A DNA stretch of 64,000 bases from Nocardia asiatica NBRC 100129. Its GTDB lineage: Bacteria > Actinomycetota > Actinomycetes > Mycobacteriales > Mycobacteriaceae. This document shows positions 33,685 through 43,143 of this stretch, one piece after another. The position numbers and the translations under genes are program-made. The DNA is taken from contig NZ_BAFS01000209.1 in assembly GCF_000308415.1 (NCBI RefSeq), positions 60,053 to 124,052 on the forward strand. Direction: 5' to 3'. Position 1 is the stretch's first letter, and each line of letters opens with the position of its first letter. Under the pieces are notes generated by a model that was given only the letters and a program-made list of their open reading frames with translations, made no database searches and was not told the DNA's origin.

Positions 33685-34932
33685 TCATCGGCGCAGGTCA
33701 GCTCGGCTGGCGCCCGGCGCGCGGCGCTCCCCGTCCCGGCCCCGCCCCCTGACTCCGACCCGACCCGGCCCTGCCCACATGCTGGTCGCGGTCGTCCCAC
33801 GCGGGGCGCGGGTAGCCACGACCGTCATGAGCAGGCCGCACATGGTCAGGCCCGCTGCTGCGAGGTAGATGGGCCTGGGGCCGGCAGTGGAGTCGGCGAT
33901 CAGGCCGCCGAACAGGCCGGCGCAGGCGGCTGCGACCTGGTACCCGGAGGCGTTGACCGCCATCGCCAATGTCGGGGCGTCGCCGGCGGTCATCATCACG
34001 CGAGCCTGCATGCCGGGGATGATCGCGAAGCCGAACAGACCGATCACGACAACTGCCACCCCGGTAAGGGCTGTCGAGGTCGCAACGAACCAGGTGCCGA
34101 CAAGGGTTGCGGCCAACAGGCCGAGGAAGGCGGGTTGGAACAGTCGCGGGTTGCGATCGTAAAGCGTGCCGCCGACGAGGTTGCCAATCGTCGCGCCGAC
34201 ACCGTAGGCGAGCAGGAGAATCGGCAGACGGGTCGTGGAGTGACCACCCAGATCCGTGAGAAGGGGCGCGAGGTAGCTGAACACCATGAGCACGCCAACG
34301 TTGCCGACCGCGGTGATGGCCAGCGCCAGCAGCACCGGCGCTTGTCGCAGCACTCGCAACTCCGAGGCCGCGGAGGCCCGACCCTCCTCACGGGGCGGGG
34401 TGAGTTGCCAGAACACCAGACCCAGGCCGATCAGGCACTCAACAGCAATCGCGGCGAACGTCGAACGCCAACCCCACTGACCGCCGATCTGGGTGCCGAT
34501 GGGCGCGCCGAGGATCATGGCCAGGTTCATCCCGAACGCCAGCCGGGCAACCATGGTCCCGGCTCGCTCAGGTGGCGCGGACTGCACCGCGATCACGATG
34601 GCTTGGGCGAAAAATGTCGAGGTCACCAGTGCGGTGATCACCCGGGCTGCCAATAGCAAGGAGAACTCGGGAGCAAGAGCGGAGACCGCATTCCCGACGA
34701 CCGCGACAGCGAGCAATCCCAACATCAGTGGTTTCCGGTCGGCACCGGCGGTCACCGCCGTGAGCACCGGGCCGCCGATGATCATGCCGACGGCGTACGC
34801 CGTGACCGACAAACCCGCGGTGCCGACGGTGACCCCGAGGTCGGTGGCGATCTCGGGCAGGATCCCGGCCACCACGAACTCGCCGGTGGTGATGCTGAAG
34901 ACGCAGAACATGAGGATGGCAAGTCGAAGCAT
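33685..34932 (-). CDS. MFS drug exporter (Cmx/AraJ type) under MerR control
   Basis: 415 residues from ATG 34932. Twelve membrane segments; the first helix LAILMFCVFSITTGEFVVAG with ILPEIATDLGVT is the hallmark of the DHA1 subgroup that contains AraJ and the actinobacterial chloramphenicol exporters. Motif C is GMNLAMILGAPIGTQIGGQW. The last 45 residues are basic and not membrane-spanning. Its promoter has a 19-bp spacer with a palindrome (34941-34971) and the -10 ends only 8 bases before the ATG, so the mRNA is probably leaderless. The divergent MerR gene is the expected activator. A TTG at 34941 would lie inside the -10 and is rejected. Confidence 0.9.
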   Translation of the reverse strand: MLRLAILMFCVFSITTGEFVVAGILPEIATDLGVTVGTAGLSVTAYAVGMIIGGPVLTAVTAGADRKPLMLGLLAVAVVGNAVSALAPEFSLLLAARVITALVTSTFFAQAIVIAVQSAPPERAGTMVARLAFGMNLAMILGAPIGTQIGGQWGWRSTFAAIAVECLIGLGLVFWQLTPPREEGRASAASELRVLRQAPVLLALAITAVGNVGVLMVFSYLAPLLTDLGGHSTTRLPILLLAYGVGATIGNLVGGTLYDRNPRLFQPAFLGLLAATLVGTWFVATSTALTGVAVVVIGLFGFAIIPGMQARVMMTAGDAPTLAMAVNASGYQVAAACAGLFGGLIADSTAGPRPIYLAAAGLTMCGLLMTVVATRAPRGTTATSMWAGPGRVGVRGRGRDGERRAPGASRADLRR

Positions 34933-34940
34933 GACCAGCA

Positions 34941-34971
34941 AGGTAAACTCTCACGTCGACGTGAGAGTCAA
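34941..34971 (-). promoter_or_regulatory. MerR-type promoter with 19-bp spacer and palindrome
   Basis: On the minus strand: -35 TTGACT (34971-34966), a 19-bp spacer, and -10 TTACCT (34946-34941). The spacer and flank contain a 22-bp perfect palindrome (34947-34968), core CTCTCACGTCGACGTGAGAG. Over-long 19-bp spacers with a palindrome between -35 and -10 are the defining feature of MerR-activated promoters. Confidence 0.92.
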
Positions 34972-34998
34972 GCCCCGAGTCGTGAACGGAGCAGCCAG

Positions 34999-35364
34999 GT
35001 GAAGATCGGCGAACTGTCAGATCGGACCGGAGCCAGCGTCCGAGCGTTGCGCTACTACGAGGAGAAGGGCGTCCTGACCCCGGACCGGACCCCCAGCGGA
35101 TACCGAATCTTCGCCGACTCCGACATCCACAAGGTGGCGCACATCCAAACCCTGCTCGCGGCAGGCCTCGGCATGGACCTCATCGGCGAAATCCTGGCGT
35201 GTCTGTCCGGCGAATCCCTCCTGCTGGACCAGTGCCGTGAACGTCTCGAAGCAGAGCGTCGCCGGATCACCGGCGACATCGACCAACTCATCCACACCCG
35301 ATCACTGTTGGACGAACTGCTCGCCACCACTCGACGAGACACTTCTGAACCATCCGTCGCGTAA
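34999..35364 (+). CDS. MerR-family transcriptional activator
   Basis: 121 residues from GTG 34999, with GGAG 8 bases upstream. The winged helix-turn-helix is MKIGELSDRTGASVRALRYY with EEKGVLTPDRTPSGYRIF; a long dimerisation helix follows (CRERLEAERRRITGDIDQLI). One Cys lies in ILACLSGESLLLDQCRERLE, with a second Cys 14 residues later, but no metal-site pattern like that of CueR or MerR is evident, so it is more likely a drug-responsive BmrR/TipA-short type. It is divergent from the MFS exporter, and the intervening promoter has the 19-bp spacer that this family untwists when activated. Confidence 0.93.
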   Translation: MKIGELSDRTGASVRALRYYEEKGVLTPDRTPSGYRIFADSDIHKVAHIQTLLAAGLGMDLIGEILACLSGESLLLDQCRERLEAERRRITGDIDQLIHTRSLLDELLATTRRDTSEPSVA

Positions 35365-35558
35365 CCACCAGCCCGACTGTCACAAACGTCCTGCCCCGCC
35401 ACCTCTACCCGTTCGCGAACACCGCGCGTTCCACCGCTAGGGCATTCCCGGATGCTGGTAGCCGATTCTCCCGGCGCGACGGCAAACCCGACTTACACTG
35501 CACGAGCCGAACGATCGGCTCTGAGCAGCGGATCTCGATTTCAGACTAAGGAAACACT

Positions 35559-36872
35559 TTGGCAGTTCGTATCATTCGGAACAGGTTGCTGCGCCTGTCC
35601 GCCCTCACCGTCATCGCCGGGCTCGTCCTGGCGGGTTGCTCCGCCTTGCGAGACAAGTCGGCCGAAGCGTTCGAGCCGGGGGTCACCAAAGACCCGTGTC
35701 CGAACGCCGTCGACAACCGCAAAGGGTGTATCCACCTCGGCGTGCTGTCCGATCTGACGAGCGGGCCGTTCGCCGCGCTGGGCAAGGACATTCACAACGG
35801 CCAGCTGGCGTTCTGGAAAGCCGTGAACGAGGCGGGCGGCATCGGCGGCAAGTACGAGGTGGACATCGCCACCCACACCGAGGACACGAACTACGATCTG
35901 CAGAAGCACGCCGAGGCCTACCGGCGGATCGAGCCGCACGTCCTGGCGCTGTCGATGAGTTTCGGCACCGTGCAGACGCAGAAGGTACTTCCCGAGATGG
36001 ACGCGGCGAACATGGTCGCCATCGCCGGAACGCTGTGGTCGGGTTGGCAATTCGAGAACAGCGACAAGGGCCTGCTGCTGGAGTCGGGCTACTCCTACTG
36101 TTCGGAGGCGATCATCGCCCTGGACTGGATCGCCGAGCACCTGGCGAAGCCGAACTCGATCGCCACGGTGAGCTACCAGGGCGACTACGGCGGCGACTAT
36201 TCCACCGGCGCGAAGAAATGGGCTTCCGCCAATCGCGTCGACATGGTGGCCCACATCGACACCGAGCCGAACACCCAGATCGGCAATCAGGACGCGGCGG
36301 TCGCCAAGATCCTCAACGCCGGAGCGGATCTCGTCCTGCTGGCCACCGGGCCGGCGGAGGCCGGCGAGATCATGGGCAAAGCCGCGCTGGCCGGCTTCCC
36401 CGGCCGATTCCTCGGCTCCGGCCCGACCTGGAACGGCGGCCTGTTGAAAAGTCCCGCGGCGACGGCGATCACCGCACGCTACAACATGACCTCGCCGCTG
36501 GACGGCTGGGACGGCACCAGCTCGGGCGCCAAGAAGGCGCGGGCCTCGGCCACCAGGGAGCCCTCGACCTGGGGCTACAGCGCGGGCTGGATGTTCTCCT
36601 ATCCAATGAAGGCGTTGCTGACCCGCGCGGTCAACGAGGGCAAGCTGACCCGCAAGGGCGTCCGGGAAGCGGTGCACGGCCTGCGCGTCGACTACGAGGG
36701 TGCGATACCCGAATATGTCTACGGCGCGGCCAAACCCGACCTGACCCGCCAGCGGGCGGTCATCGAAGCACCGGAACAGACCGCGCCGCTGGGCGCGAAA
36801 ACCCTGGCGGTGGCGTATCACGGCCCGACTCAGGACCGTATCACCCTCACCGAGCCCTGCGTGCAGCCGTAA
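35559..36872 (+). CDS. Substrate-binding lipoprotein, type-I periplasmic fold (first of pair)
   Basis: 437 residues from TTG 35559. The signal RNRLLRLSALTVIAGLVLAG ends in lipobox LAGC (Cys27). The mature protein has the two-lobed fold of branched-chain amino-acid/urea-type receptors: GVLSDLTSGPFAALGKDIHN, FWKAVNEAGGIGGKYEV, GTLWSGWQFENSDKGLLLES, YQGDYGGDYSTGAKKWA and ADLVLLATGPAEAGEI. It would deliver a small solute to an ABC importer, but no permease or ATPase gene is nearby. Conserved Cys pairs (DPCPNAVDNRKGC; the C-terminal EPC) suggest disulfides. The next gene is a close paralogue 11 bp downstream. Confidence 0.9.
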   Translation: MAVRIIRNRLLRLSALTVIAGLVLAGCSALRDKSAEAFEPGVTKDPCPNAVDNRKGCIHLGVLSDLTSGPFAALGKDIHNGQLAFWKAVNEAGGIGGKYEVDIATHTEDTNYDLQKHAEAYRRIEPHVLALSMSFGTVQTQKVLPEMDAANMVAIAGTLWSGWQFENSDKGLLLESGYSYCSEAIIALDWIAEHLAKPNSIATVSYQGDYGGDYSTGAKKWASANRVDMVAHIDTEPNTQIGNQDAAVAKILNAGADLVLLATGPAEAGEIMGKAALAGFPGRFLGSGPTWNGGLLKSPAATAITARYNMTSPLDGWDGTSSGAKKARASATREPSTWGYSAGWMFSYPMKALLTRAVNEGKLTRKGVREAVHGLRVDYEGAIPEYVYGAAKPDLTRQRAVIEAPEQTAPLGAKTLAVAYHGPTQDRITLTEPCVQP

Positions 36873-36883
36873 GAGAGCCAGAT

Positions 36884-38182
36884 ATGTCTTTCCACGAATT
36901 CTTTCCTCGGTTACTTCGACCAGCAGCCGCTGCGCTCGCACTCGGGCTCGTACTGACCGCCGGGTGTTCGACCGCGACGCCCGCCGCCGCGCCGGGCGTC
37001 ACCCGCGAACCATGTCCACACGCGATCGACCGCGACAAGGGCTGTATCTATCTGGGCGTGCTGTCGGACCTGAACAACGGTCCCTTTGCCCCCCTCGGAA
37101 GGTCCCTGCAGGAGGGGCAGCTCGCGTTCTGGAACGAGGTGAACAAGCAGGGCGGCATCGGCGGCTACGAGATCGACATCACCGCCTACACTCGCGACAC
37201 CGCCTACGACCCGCGCAGGCACGTCACCGAATTCGAGAACGTGGCGCCGCACGTGCTGGCGCTGGCGATGAGTTTCGGGACCGCGCAGACGCTGGCGGTC
37301 CTGCACGAGATGGACGAGGCGAATCTGGTGACCGGGGCGGGCACGCTGTGGTCGGGCTGGCAGTATCGCTCCACCGACCGCGATCTGGTGCTCGACGACG
37401 GATTCTCGTACTGCACCGAAGCCGTGCTCGGCCTGGACTGGTTCGCGCAGAACCACTATCAGCCCCGCACGGTCGGCGTGGTCGCCTACCGCGGCAACTA
37501 CGGCGGCGACTACGCCAGCGGGGCGCTCAAGTGGGCGTTGGACAACGGCGCGACGATCACCGCGCGCATCGACACCGGTCCCAACACCGAGGTAGGGAAC
37601 CAGGACTACCCGGTCACCGCGATCATGGCCGACCCGCCCGACGTGGTCCTGCTGGCCACCGGGCCGGGCGAAGCAGCCGAGATCGTCGGCAAGCTGGCGA
37701 GATCCGGCTACCAGGGCCGATTCCTGGGCTCCACCCCGACCTGGAACAGCGCGCTGCTCAAGTCTCCGGCCGCGCCCGCGCTCACGGCGCTGTACAACTA
37801 CACTTCGCCGTTCGACGGCTGGGACGGAACCAGCACCGGGGCCCAGCGCGCCAGGAACGCCGCGACCAGCGAACCGACGAACTTCGGCTACAACCTGGGC
37901 TGGGCGATCTCCTATCCGATGAAGGCCCTGCTCACCAAGGCAGCCGAGACGGGCACTCTGGACCGGCCGAGCCTGCGCAAGGCCCTGGCCGGGCTCACCG
38001 TGGATTCCGAGGGCATGGCGGCGCCGCAGACCTACGGCCGGGACGAACCCGACGTCGCGGCGCAGCGCGCGGTGGTCAACGAACCCGACCCGTCCACGTC
38101 ACTGGGTTCGCGCACGGTGGTCGCCGAATACCGCAGCCCCACGCTGAAGCGGATAGCGATGCGGGAGCCCTGCACGAGATGA
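36884..38182 (+). CDS. Substrate-binding lipoprotein (second of tandem pair)
   Basis: 432 residues from ATG 36884. Lipobox TAGC (Cys28) follows LRPAAAALALGLVL. It is closely similar along its length to the preceding gene: GVLSDLNNGPFAPLGRSLQE, FWNEVNKQGGIGG, HVLALAMSFGTAQTLAVLHE, GTLWSGWQYRSTDRDLVLDD, YRGNYGGDYASGALKWAL and YNYTSPFDGWDGTSTGAQRA. The same paired Cys positions are kept. With an 11-bp gap the two are one operon, created by tandem duplication, and may bind different ligands. The lack of transporter genes suggests use of a distant permease or a sensory role. Confidence 0.9.
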   Translation: MSFHEFFPRLLRPAAAALALGLVLTAGCSTATPAAAPGVTREPCPHAIDRDKGCIYLGVLSDLNNGPFAPLGRSLQEGQLAFWNEVNKQGGIGGYEIDITAYTRDTAYDPRRHVTEFENVAPHVLALAMSFGTAQTLAVLHEMDEANLVTGAGTLWSGWQYRSTDRDLVLDDGFSYCTEAVLGLDWFAQNHYQPRTVGVVAYRGNYGGDYASGALKWALDNGATITARIDTGPNTEVGNQDYPVTAIMADPPDVVLLATGPGEAAEIVGKLARSGYQGRFLGSTPTWNSALLKSPAAPALTALYNYTSPFDGWDGTSTGAQRARNAATSEPTNFGYNLGWAISYPMKALLTKAAETGTLDRPSLRKALAGLTVDSEGMAAPQTYGRDEPDVAAQRAVVNEPDPSTSLGSRTVVAEYRSPTLKRIAMREPCTR

Positions 38183-38215
38183 TGCGCCACCGGCGGACCG
38201 CGGTGCCAGGCCCAG

Positions 38216-39079
38216 TCACGCCGCGGCGATGAGCGCGACCGCGGCCAGCGCGAGGACCAGGCCGACCTGCTGCTGCCGGTGGACCCGCTCACCGAGCAGC
38301 ACCATCGCCAGCAGCACGGTCACGGCCGGATACAACGAGCCGATGACGCTCACCAGCGACAGCAGTGATCCGTGGAAGGCGTACAGCAGCGCCGCGTTGC
38401 TGATGACGTCCAGCACGCTGATATAGCAGGCCAGCCGCAGCGGCTCCCCGCGCAGCCGGCCGGACTCCCTGGCGACCAGCGCGGCGAGCCAGACCACCCC
38501 GGTGGCCGCGACGCGCTGCATGAGCAGCGGCCACAGCCCCGACTCGGCCGAGGTCTCGTGCAGGAAGACGAAGGCCAAGCCGTAGGCGGCGCCGGAGCCG
38601 ATGGTGAGCGCGGCGACCTTGCGGGTGAACCGCAGCTCGCGTCCGCCGATGATCTCCTCGGTCACCTCGTCCGGCGATTCCCGGCTCACCAGGAGCACCG
38701 CGACCAGCGCGAACACGACGCCGGCGAAGGCGAGCGGGCTGGGACGCTCGCCGCTCAGCAGCCCGGTGAGCACCGGAATGCCCGCCACCAGCACCGCCGT
38801 CAGCGGCGACACCACCGCCATCGGCCCGTCGGCCAGCGCGGCGTAGAACCACCACACCGCGACGCCGCTGGTCACCCCCGCCGCGGCGCCCCACACCAGC
38901 GACGCGGCGTCCGGGCTCCCGGACACGAACGGGAGCACGGCGAGCACCAGCAGCACCGAGAACGGATAGGAATAGATGACCACGCGCAGTGCGGTCACCC
39001 GCCGCGAGGCCACACCGCCGTAGAAATCGCTCACGCCGTAGCCCACCGCGGCGGCCAGCGCGAGCAGGACGGCGGTCAA
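38216..39079 (-). CDS. DMT-family (EamA) transporter coupled to smpB
   Basis: 287 residues from TTG 39079, whose TTGA overlaps the stop of smpB, so translation is coupled. Ten membrane segments in two EamA repeats are visible; the N-terminal [20 protein letters not shown] and the C-terminal [20 protein letters not shown] with [20 protein letters not shown] are typical. The family exports amino acids, nucleosides or other metabolites; nothing points to a substrate. Downstream, it is convergent with the second binding lipoprotein (gap 33 bp). Confidence 0.87.
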   Translation of the reverse strand: MTAVLLALAAAVGYGVSDFYGGVASRRVTALRVVIYSYPFSVLLVLAVLPFVSGSPDAASLVWGAAAGVTSGVAVWWFYAALADGPMAVVSPLTAVLVAGIPVLTGLLSGERPSPLAFAGVVFALVAVLLVSRESPDEVTEEIIGGRELRFTRKVAALTIGSGAAYGLAFVFLHETSAESGLWPLLMQRVAATGVVWLAALVARESGRLRGEPLRLACYISVLDVISNAALLYAFHGSLLSLVSVIGSLYPAVTVLLAMVLLGERVHRQQQVGLVLALAAVALIAAA

Positions 39080-39549
39080 CGCATGCCTTTGACCCGCCGT
39101 CCCAGCTCGCGGGTGACCTCTCGCTCGGCGGTGCGCCGCGCGAGGTCCTGGCGCTTGTCGTAGTCCTGCTTACCCCTGGCCAGCGCCAGCTCGACCTTCA
39201 CCTTGCCGTCGGAGAAGTACATCGACAGCGGCACCAGCGTCTGGTTGCCCTCCCGCGACTTGCCGACCAGTCGCTCGATCTCGCGCTTGTGCAGCAGCAG
39301 CTTGCGCACCCGGCGCGGCGCGTGATTGGTCCAGGTGCCGTGGCTGAACTCGGGGATGTGCAGCCCACGCAGCCACACCTCGCCGTTGTCCACCGTCGCG
39401 AAGGCGTCCACCAGCGAGGCCTTGCCCTCACGCAGGCTTTTCACCTCGGTGCCGACCAGCGCGATCCCGGCCTCGTAGACGTCCAGGATCGTGTAGTTGT
39501 GCCGCGCCCGGCGGTTGGTCGCGATGACCTTGCGCCCCTTCTCCTTCAT
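39076..39549 (-). CDS. smpB: tmRNA-binding protein SmpB
   Basis: 157 residues from ATG 39549 ([20 protein letters not shown]). The oligonucleotide-binding barrel includes [57 protein letters not shown] and [20 protein letters not shown], followed by the basic tail [19 protein letters not shown] that inserts into the ribosomal decoding channel. Length and motifs match the family. It partners ssrA at 33.2-33.6 kb. In mycobacteria smpB follows ftsX directly; here it is separated from ftsX by 11.6 kb in opposite orientation. Confidence 0.98.
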   Translation of the reverse strand: MKEKGRKVIATNRRARHNYTILDVYEAGIALVGTEVKSLREGKASLVDAFATVDNGEVWLRGLHIPEFSHGTWTNHAPRRVRKLLLHKREIERLVGKSREGNQTLVPLSMYFSDGKVKVELALARGKQDYDKRQDLARRTAEREVTRELGRRVKGMR

Positions 39550-39605
39550 AACGGTCCACTCTAAGTGACCCGGCAACCGTATTATTCCCGCAGGTCGCAG
39601 ACGCC

Positions 39606-39848
39606 CTAGCCGCTCGGATGCAGGACGATGTAGAGGGCGAGCACGGCGAGGAAAGCGACGAGCAGGATCACCGTCGACATTCGCGGCGCGCCGGGACGTG
39701 CCGGCGGCGGCCTGCGCCGCAGCCATACGTTCTCGACCGACGGATCGCTGCTGCTCCGGACAGGCGGCGGCGCGTCCGGGGCCTCACCCCCTGAAGAGCC
39801 GGAGGAAATCTCTTCACCCGCATCGCTGGAACCCTCACCCGGTGCCAT
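39606..39848 (-). CDS. Small tail-anchored membrane protein
   Basis: 80 residues from ATG 39848. A disordered acidic/Ser/Pro-rich N-terminal half ([20 protein letters not shown]) and a basic stretch ([14 protein letters not shown]) precede one C-terminal membrane segment, [20 protein letters not shown]. The positively charged region before the segment suggests the N-terminus stays in the cytoplasm. No family is recognised. It lies between the phosphoesterase and smpB genes on the same strand, and its gap to smpB is 56 bp. Confidence 0.6.
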   Translation of the reverse strand: MAPGEGSSDAGEEISSGSSGGEAPDAPPPVRSSSDPSVENVWLRRRPPPARPGAPRMSTVILLVAFLAVLALYIVLHPSG

Positions 39849-39915
39849 AGCCAGCACGGTAGCCGCCACAACGGCGATCTGCCGCAATTCCCGCGCCGCG
39901 CAACAGAGTTGGAAC

Positions 39916-40995
39916 TCAGGCCAGGCGCCGCCGGAACGCCTCGCTGGAGGCGCCGCTCGCCAGGTCGACCGTGTGCACGCCCAGTTCGACCCCGCCCTCC
40001 GCGAGGTCGAGGACCATGAAGCCCAGCTCGTGATAGGTCTCGTACAGCGCACCGTGGCCCGCGCTCGGGCTCGGCCGCGGCTCGGGACCGACCGTCTTCG
40101 CGGCGGCGCCCGACACGATCTGCCTGGTTCCCTTCGACGTCGCGGTGGGCTCCAGCACCTGCAGCGAGTGATCGTGCCCCGACAGGATGAGCTGGCACCG
40201 GCCGAGCACGTGGTCTTCGATGAAGCGTTTCACGTGCACGCCGTTGATCGGCTCCAGTGCCAGACCCTCGTAACGGCCCGCGTCTCCGTGCGGGCCGTTG
40301 CTCAGATACGGCTGGTGCGTACAGGCGATCTTCCACGTGGCGGACGATTCGGCGAGGGCGCGATCGAGCCAGTCGCGCTGCTCGTTCATGAACTGCCCGT
40401 CGACCGCCCAATACGGCGAGAAGATCGGCGGCACGTAGGCGGCCAAGGGATTGACGTCGAGGACGAAGAACTCTACGACAGGGTCCCGCTCCGGGATCCG
40501 CACCGAGTAGTAGCGGCTCGGCATCCACCAGCGCCGCGAGTTGGCGTGGTACTCGACCTCGGCGTTGCCGCGCAGCAACCAACCGCCGTCGCCGCCGAGA
40601 ACCGAGCTGTTGTCGTGGTTGCCCAGCACCATCAGCCACGGGAAGTCCAACCCCGCGTTGGGGTTCTCGAACTTGTCGGCGAACTGCGCGTCGGCCGCGC
40701 CGGCCGGTCCGTGCTCGTAGATGTTGTCGCCGAGACCGAGTGCCAGCGAGACGGGTTCACGGCCGTGATACGCGCGCATGGCATCGGCGACCGCCCACTG
40801 GGTGCGGGTGCCGGTGCCCGCGTCGCCCGTGACCAGCACCCGCACCCGGCGATCGGCCGGGAAGGGGAACTTGGTGACGCCCTCGGCGACGGGCACCGCA
40901 TGCGCGGGTGTCCGGCCGATCAGCGTCGCCCCCGCCGCGAGGGCGGCCGCACCGCCCAGGAACTCCCGGCGCCCGATCGTCTCGCTCTCGCTCAC
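39916..40995 (-). CDS. Tat-exported metallophosphoesterase
   Basis: 359 residues from GTG 40995, chosen for GGAGG 5-6 bases upstream; ATG 41046 is an alternative. SESETIGRREFLGGAAALAA is a twin-arginine signal. The calcineurin-like metal sites are complete: VTGDAGTG (D), ALGLGDNIYEHG (GD), MVLGNHDNSS (GNHD), and LSGHDHSLQV (GHDH). It resembles purple-acid-phosphatase/alkaline-phosphatase D-like enzymes that hydrolyse phosphate esters outside the cell with a bimetal centre. Export by Tat fits a folded metal-loaded enzyme. Regulation, for example by phosphate, is not evident from the sequence. Confidence 0.9.
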   Translation of the reverse strand: MSESETIGRREFLGGAAALAAGATLIGRTPAHAVPVAEGVTKFPFPADRRVRVLVTGDAGTGTRTQWAVADAMRAYHGREPVSLALGLGDNIYEHGPAGAADAQFADKFENPNAGLDFPWLMVLGNHDNSSVLGGDGGWLLRGNAEVEYHANSRRWWMPSRYYSVRIPERDPVVEFFVLDVNPLAAYVPPIFSPYWAVDGQFMNEQRDWLDRALAESSATWKIACTHQPYLSNGPHGDAGRYEGLALEPINGVHVKRFIEDHVLGRCQLILSGHDHSLQVLEPTATSKGTRQIVSGAAAKTVGPEPRPSPSAGHGALYETYHELGFMVLDLAEGGVELGVHTVDLASGASSEAFRRRLA

Positions 40996-41071
40996 GCTGT
41001 CCTCCACAGTCTTCGGCGCTCCCGGACGCCGACCATCCTCGCCCATCGGTGTGCCGCGCGCAGAGGACGGC

Positions 41072-42955
41072 TCACGCGGCGGCGAGTACTTCGAGCACCT
41101 GCTCGCCGTATTTCGCGAGCTTGTTCTCGCCGACACCGCTGACGCCGCCGAGCTGCGCCATACTCGTGGGCTTGCGGGCCGCTATCTCGCGCAAGGTGGC
41201 GTCGTGGAAGACGACATAGGCGGGAACACCCTGTTCCTTCGCCGTCGCCGCGCGCCATTCGCGCAGCTTCTCGAATAGCGGAAGATCGGTGGGTGTCAGG
41301 TCGGCGGCTGCCGCCTTGGCGGCCTTCGCGGCCCGGGCGGGCTTGGGCGCGCGTTCGGGCTCCCGGCGCAGCAGGACTTGCCGTCCGTCGAACAGCACCT
41401 CGCTGCTGGCCTCGGTGAGCGTCAGTACGCCGTACTCGCCGTGGACGGCGAGCAGCCCGTGCGCCAGCAATTGCCGCACCACACCGCGCCATTCCGTATC
41501 CCGCAGGTCGGTGCCGATGCCGAAGACCTTCAACTCGTGATGGTCGTGCTGTACGACCTTGGGGTTCTTCTTGCCGAGCAGGATGTCCACGATGTGGCCG
41601 GCGCCGAAGCTCTGGCCGCGTTCGCGCTTCAACCGCAGCACCGCGGACAGCAGCTTCTGCGCGGCCACCGTGCCATCCCAGGATTGCGGCGGTGACAGGC
41701 AGGTGTCGCAGTTGCCGCAGGGCAACCCCGGCTCGCCGAAGTAGGCGAGCAACTGGGTCCGGCGGCAGGCGACGGTCTCGCACAGCGCGAGCATCGCGTC
41801 CAAGTGCAGCTGCAGCTGGCGGCGATGGGCGGCGTCGCCCTCGGAGTTGTCGATCAGCTTGCGCTGCTGCACCACGTCGTTGAGCCCGTAGACCATCCAC
41901 GCCGTGGAGGCCAGTCCGTCGCGACCGGCGCGACCGGTCTCCTGGTAGTACCCCTCGACCGACTTCGGCAGATCCAGATGGGCGACGAAGCGCACGTCGG
42001 GCTTGTCGATGCCCATGCCGAACGCGATGGTCGCCACGACGACCAGACCGTCTTCGCGCAGGAAGCGCGACTGGTTCGCCGCGCGGGTCCGGTGGTCCAG
42101 ACCCGCGTGGTACGGCACCGCGGAGATGCCGTTCTCGGTGAGAAAGGCCGCGGTCTTCTCCACCGAATTGCGGGAAAGGCAGTAGACGATCCCGGCGTCG
42201 CCCGCGTGCTCGGTGCGGATGAATTCCAGCAACTGGCGCTCGGGACGGTTCTTCGGCTCGATCCGGTATTGGATATTGGGCCGGTCGAAGCTGGACACGA
42301 AACGGCGGGCGCCGCCGAGGTCGAGACGCTGGATGATCTCGTCGCGCGTCTTCTCGGTGGCGGTCGCCGTCAAAGCGATTCGCGGGATATCCGGCCACCG
42401 CTCGTGCAGCACGGAAAGCGCGAGGTAATCGGGACGGAAGTCGTGACCCCACTGGGAGACGCAGTGTGCTTCGTCGATGGCGAACAGCGCGATCTCGCCG
42501 CGGTCGAACAGCTGGGCGGTCGAGTCGAGGCGCAACCGCTCCGGCGCCAGGTACAGCAGGTCGAGTTCGCCCGCGACGAATTGCGCCTCGACGGCCCGGC
42601 GCTCGTCGGGATACTGGGTGGAGTTGAGGAAGCCCGCGCGCACGCCGAGGGCGCTGAGCGCGTCCACCTGGTCCTGCATGAGGGCGATCAACGGCGAGAT
42701 CACCACACCGACGCCGGGGCGCACCAGAGCGGGCACCTGATAGCAGAGCGACTTGCCGCCGCCGGTCGGCATGAGCACCAGCGCGTCGCCGCCGTCGATC
42801 ACGTGCCGCACGATGGCGCCCTGGTCACCACGGAAGCTGTCGTAACCGAAGACTCGGCGTAGCACCTGTTGCGCCGCAACGGATCCGGCGTCCGATCCGG
42901 ACGCGTCTTCGACCGCTACAGCCGCGAAATCATCGGGGGGATTCACCCGGCCCAT
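41072..42955 (-). CDS. recQ: ATP-dependent DNA helicase RecQ
   Basis: 627 residues from ATG 42955 (frame extends upstream without conservation). Helicase motifs are clear: Walker A LMPTGGGKSLCYQVPAL, the DEAH box FAIDEAHCVSQWGHDFRPDY with the RecQ aromatic loop, ALTATATEKTRDEI, and motif VI GYYQETGRAGRDG. A zinc-binding Cys cluster (VACRRTQLLAYFGE ... CGNCDTC) and an RQC winged helix follow, and an HRDC domain ends the protein (DLPLFEKLREWRAATAKEQG to GVGENKLAKYGEQVLEVL). It unwinds DNA 3' to 5' in recombination and fork repair. The domain set is complete. Confidence 0.97.
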   Translation of the reverse strand: MGRVNPPDDFAAVAVEDASGSDAGSVAAQQVLRRVFGYDSFRGDQGAIVRHVIDGGDALVLMPTGGGKSLCYQVPALVRPGVGVVISPLIALMQDQVDALSALGVRAGFLNSTQYPDERRAVEAQFVAGELDLLYLAPERLRLDSTAQLFDRGEIALFAIDEAHCVSQWGHDFRPDYLALSVLHERWPDIPRIALTATATEKTRDEIIQRLDLGGARRFVSSFDRPNIQYRIEPKNRPERQLLEFIRTEHAGDAGIVYCLSRNSVEKTAAFLTENGISAVPYHAGLDHRTRAANQSRFLREDGLVVVATIAFGMGIDKPDVRFVAHLDLPKSVEGYYQETGRAGRDGLASTAWMVYGLNDVVQQRKLIDNSEGDAAHRRQLQLHLDAMLALCETVACRRTQLLAYFGEPGLPCGNCDTCLSPPQSWDGTVAAQKLLSAVLRLKRERGQSFGAGHIVDILLGKKNPKVVQHDHHELKVFGIGTDLRDTEWRGVVRQLLAHGLLAVHGEYGVLTLTEASSEVLFDGRQVLLRREPERAPKPARAAKAAKAAAADLTPTDLPLFEKLREWRAATAKEQGVPAYVVFHDATLREIAARKPTSMAQLGGVSGVGENKLAKYGEQVLEVLAAA

Positions 42956-43143
42956 CCTACGAGCGCCCGGACGGCGCGGTGCCGGTGCGGTTCGGCGTCC
43001 GCCCTGCTCGACAGCGGAGTTGTGCACATGTGCACAACCAACGACGAAATTCTCCGTCATGCCCCGCTGACCTGGGTGAATCCTCACCTGGGCGAAAATT
43101 CCCCGCCCTGCCTGCCTCCTGCCGCGCTGTTATGTTGTGGCCC

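Noticed and set aside
34000..34656. Plus-strand frame opposite the MerR-controlled MFS gene
   Set aside because: It is antisense to a complete 12-helix transporter and has the polar composition expected of a shadow frame.
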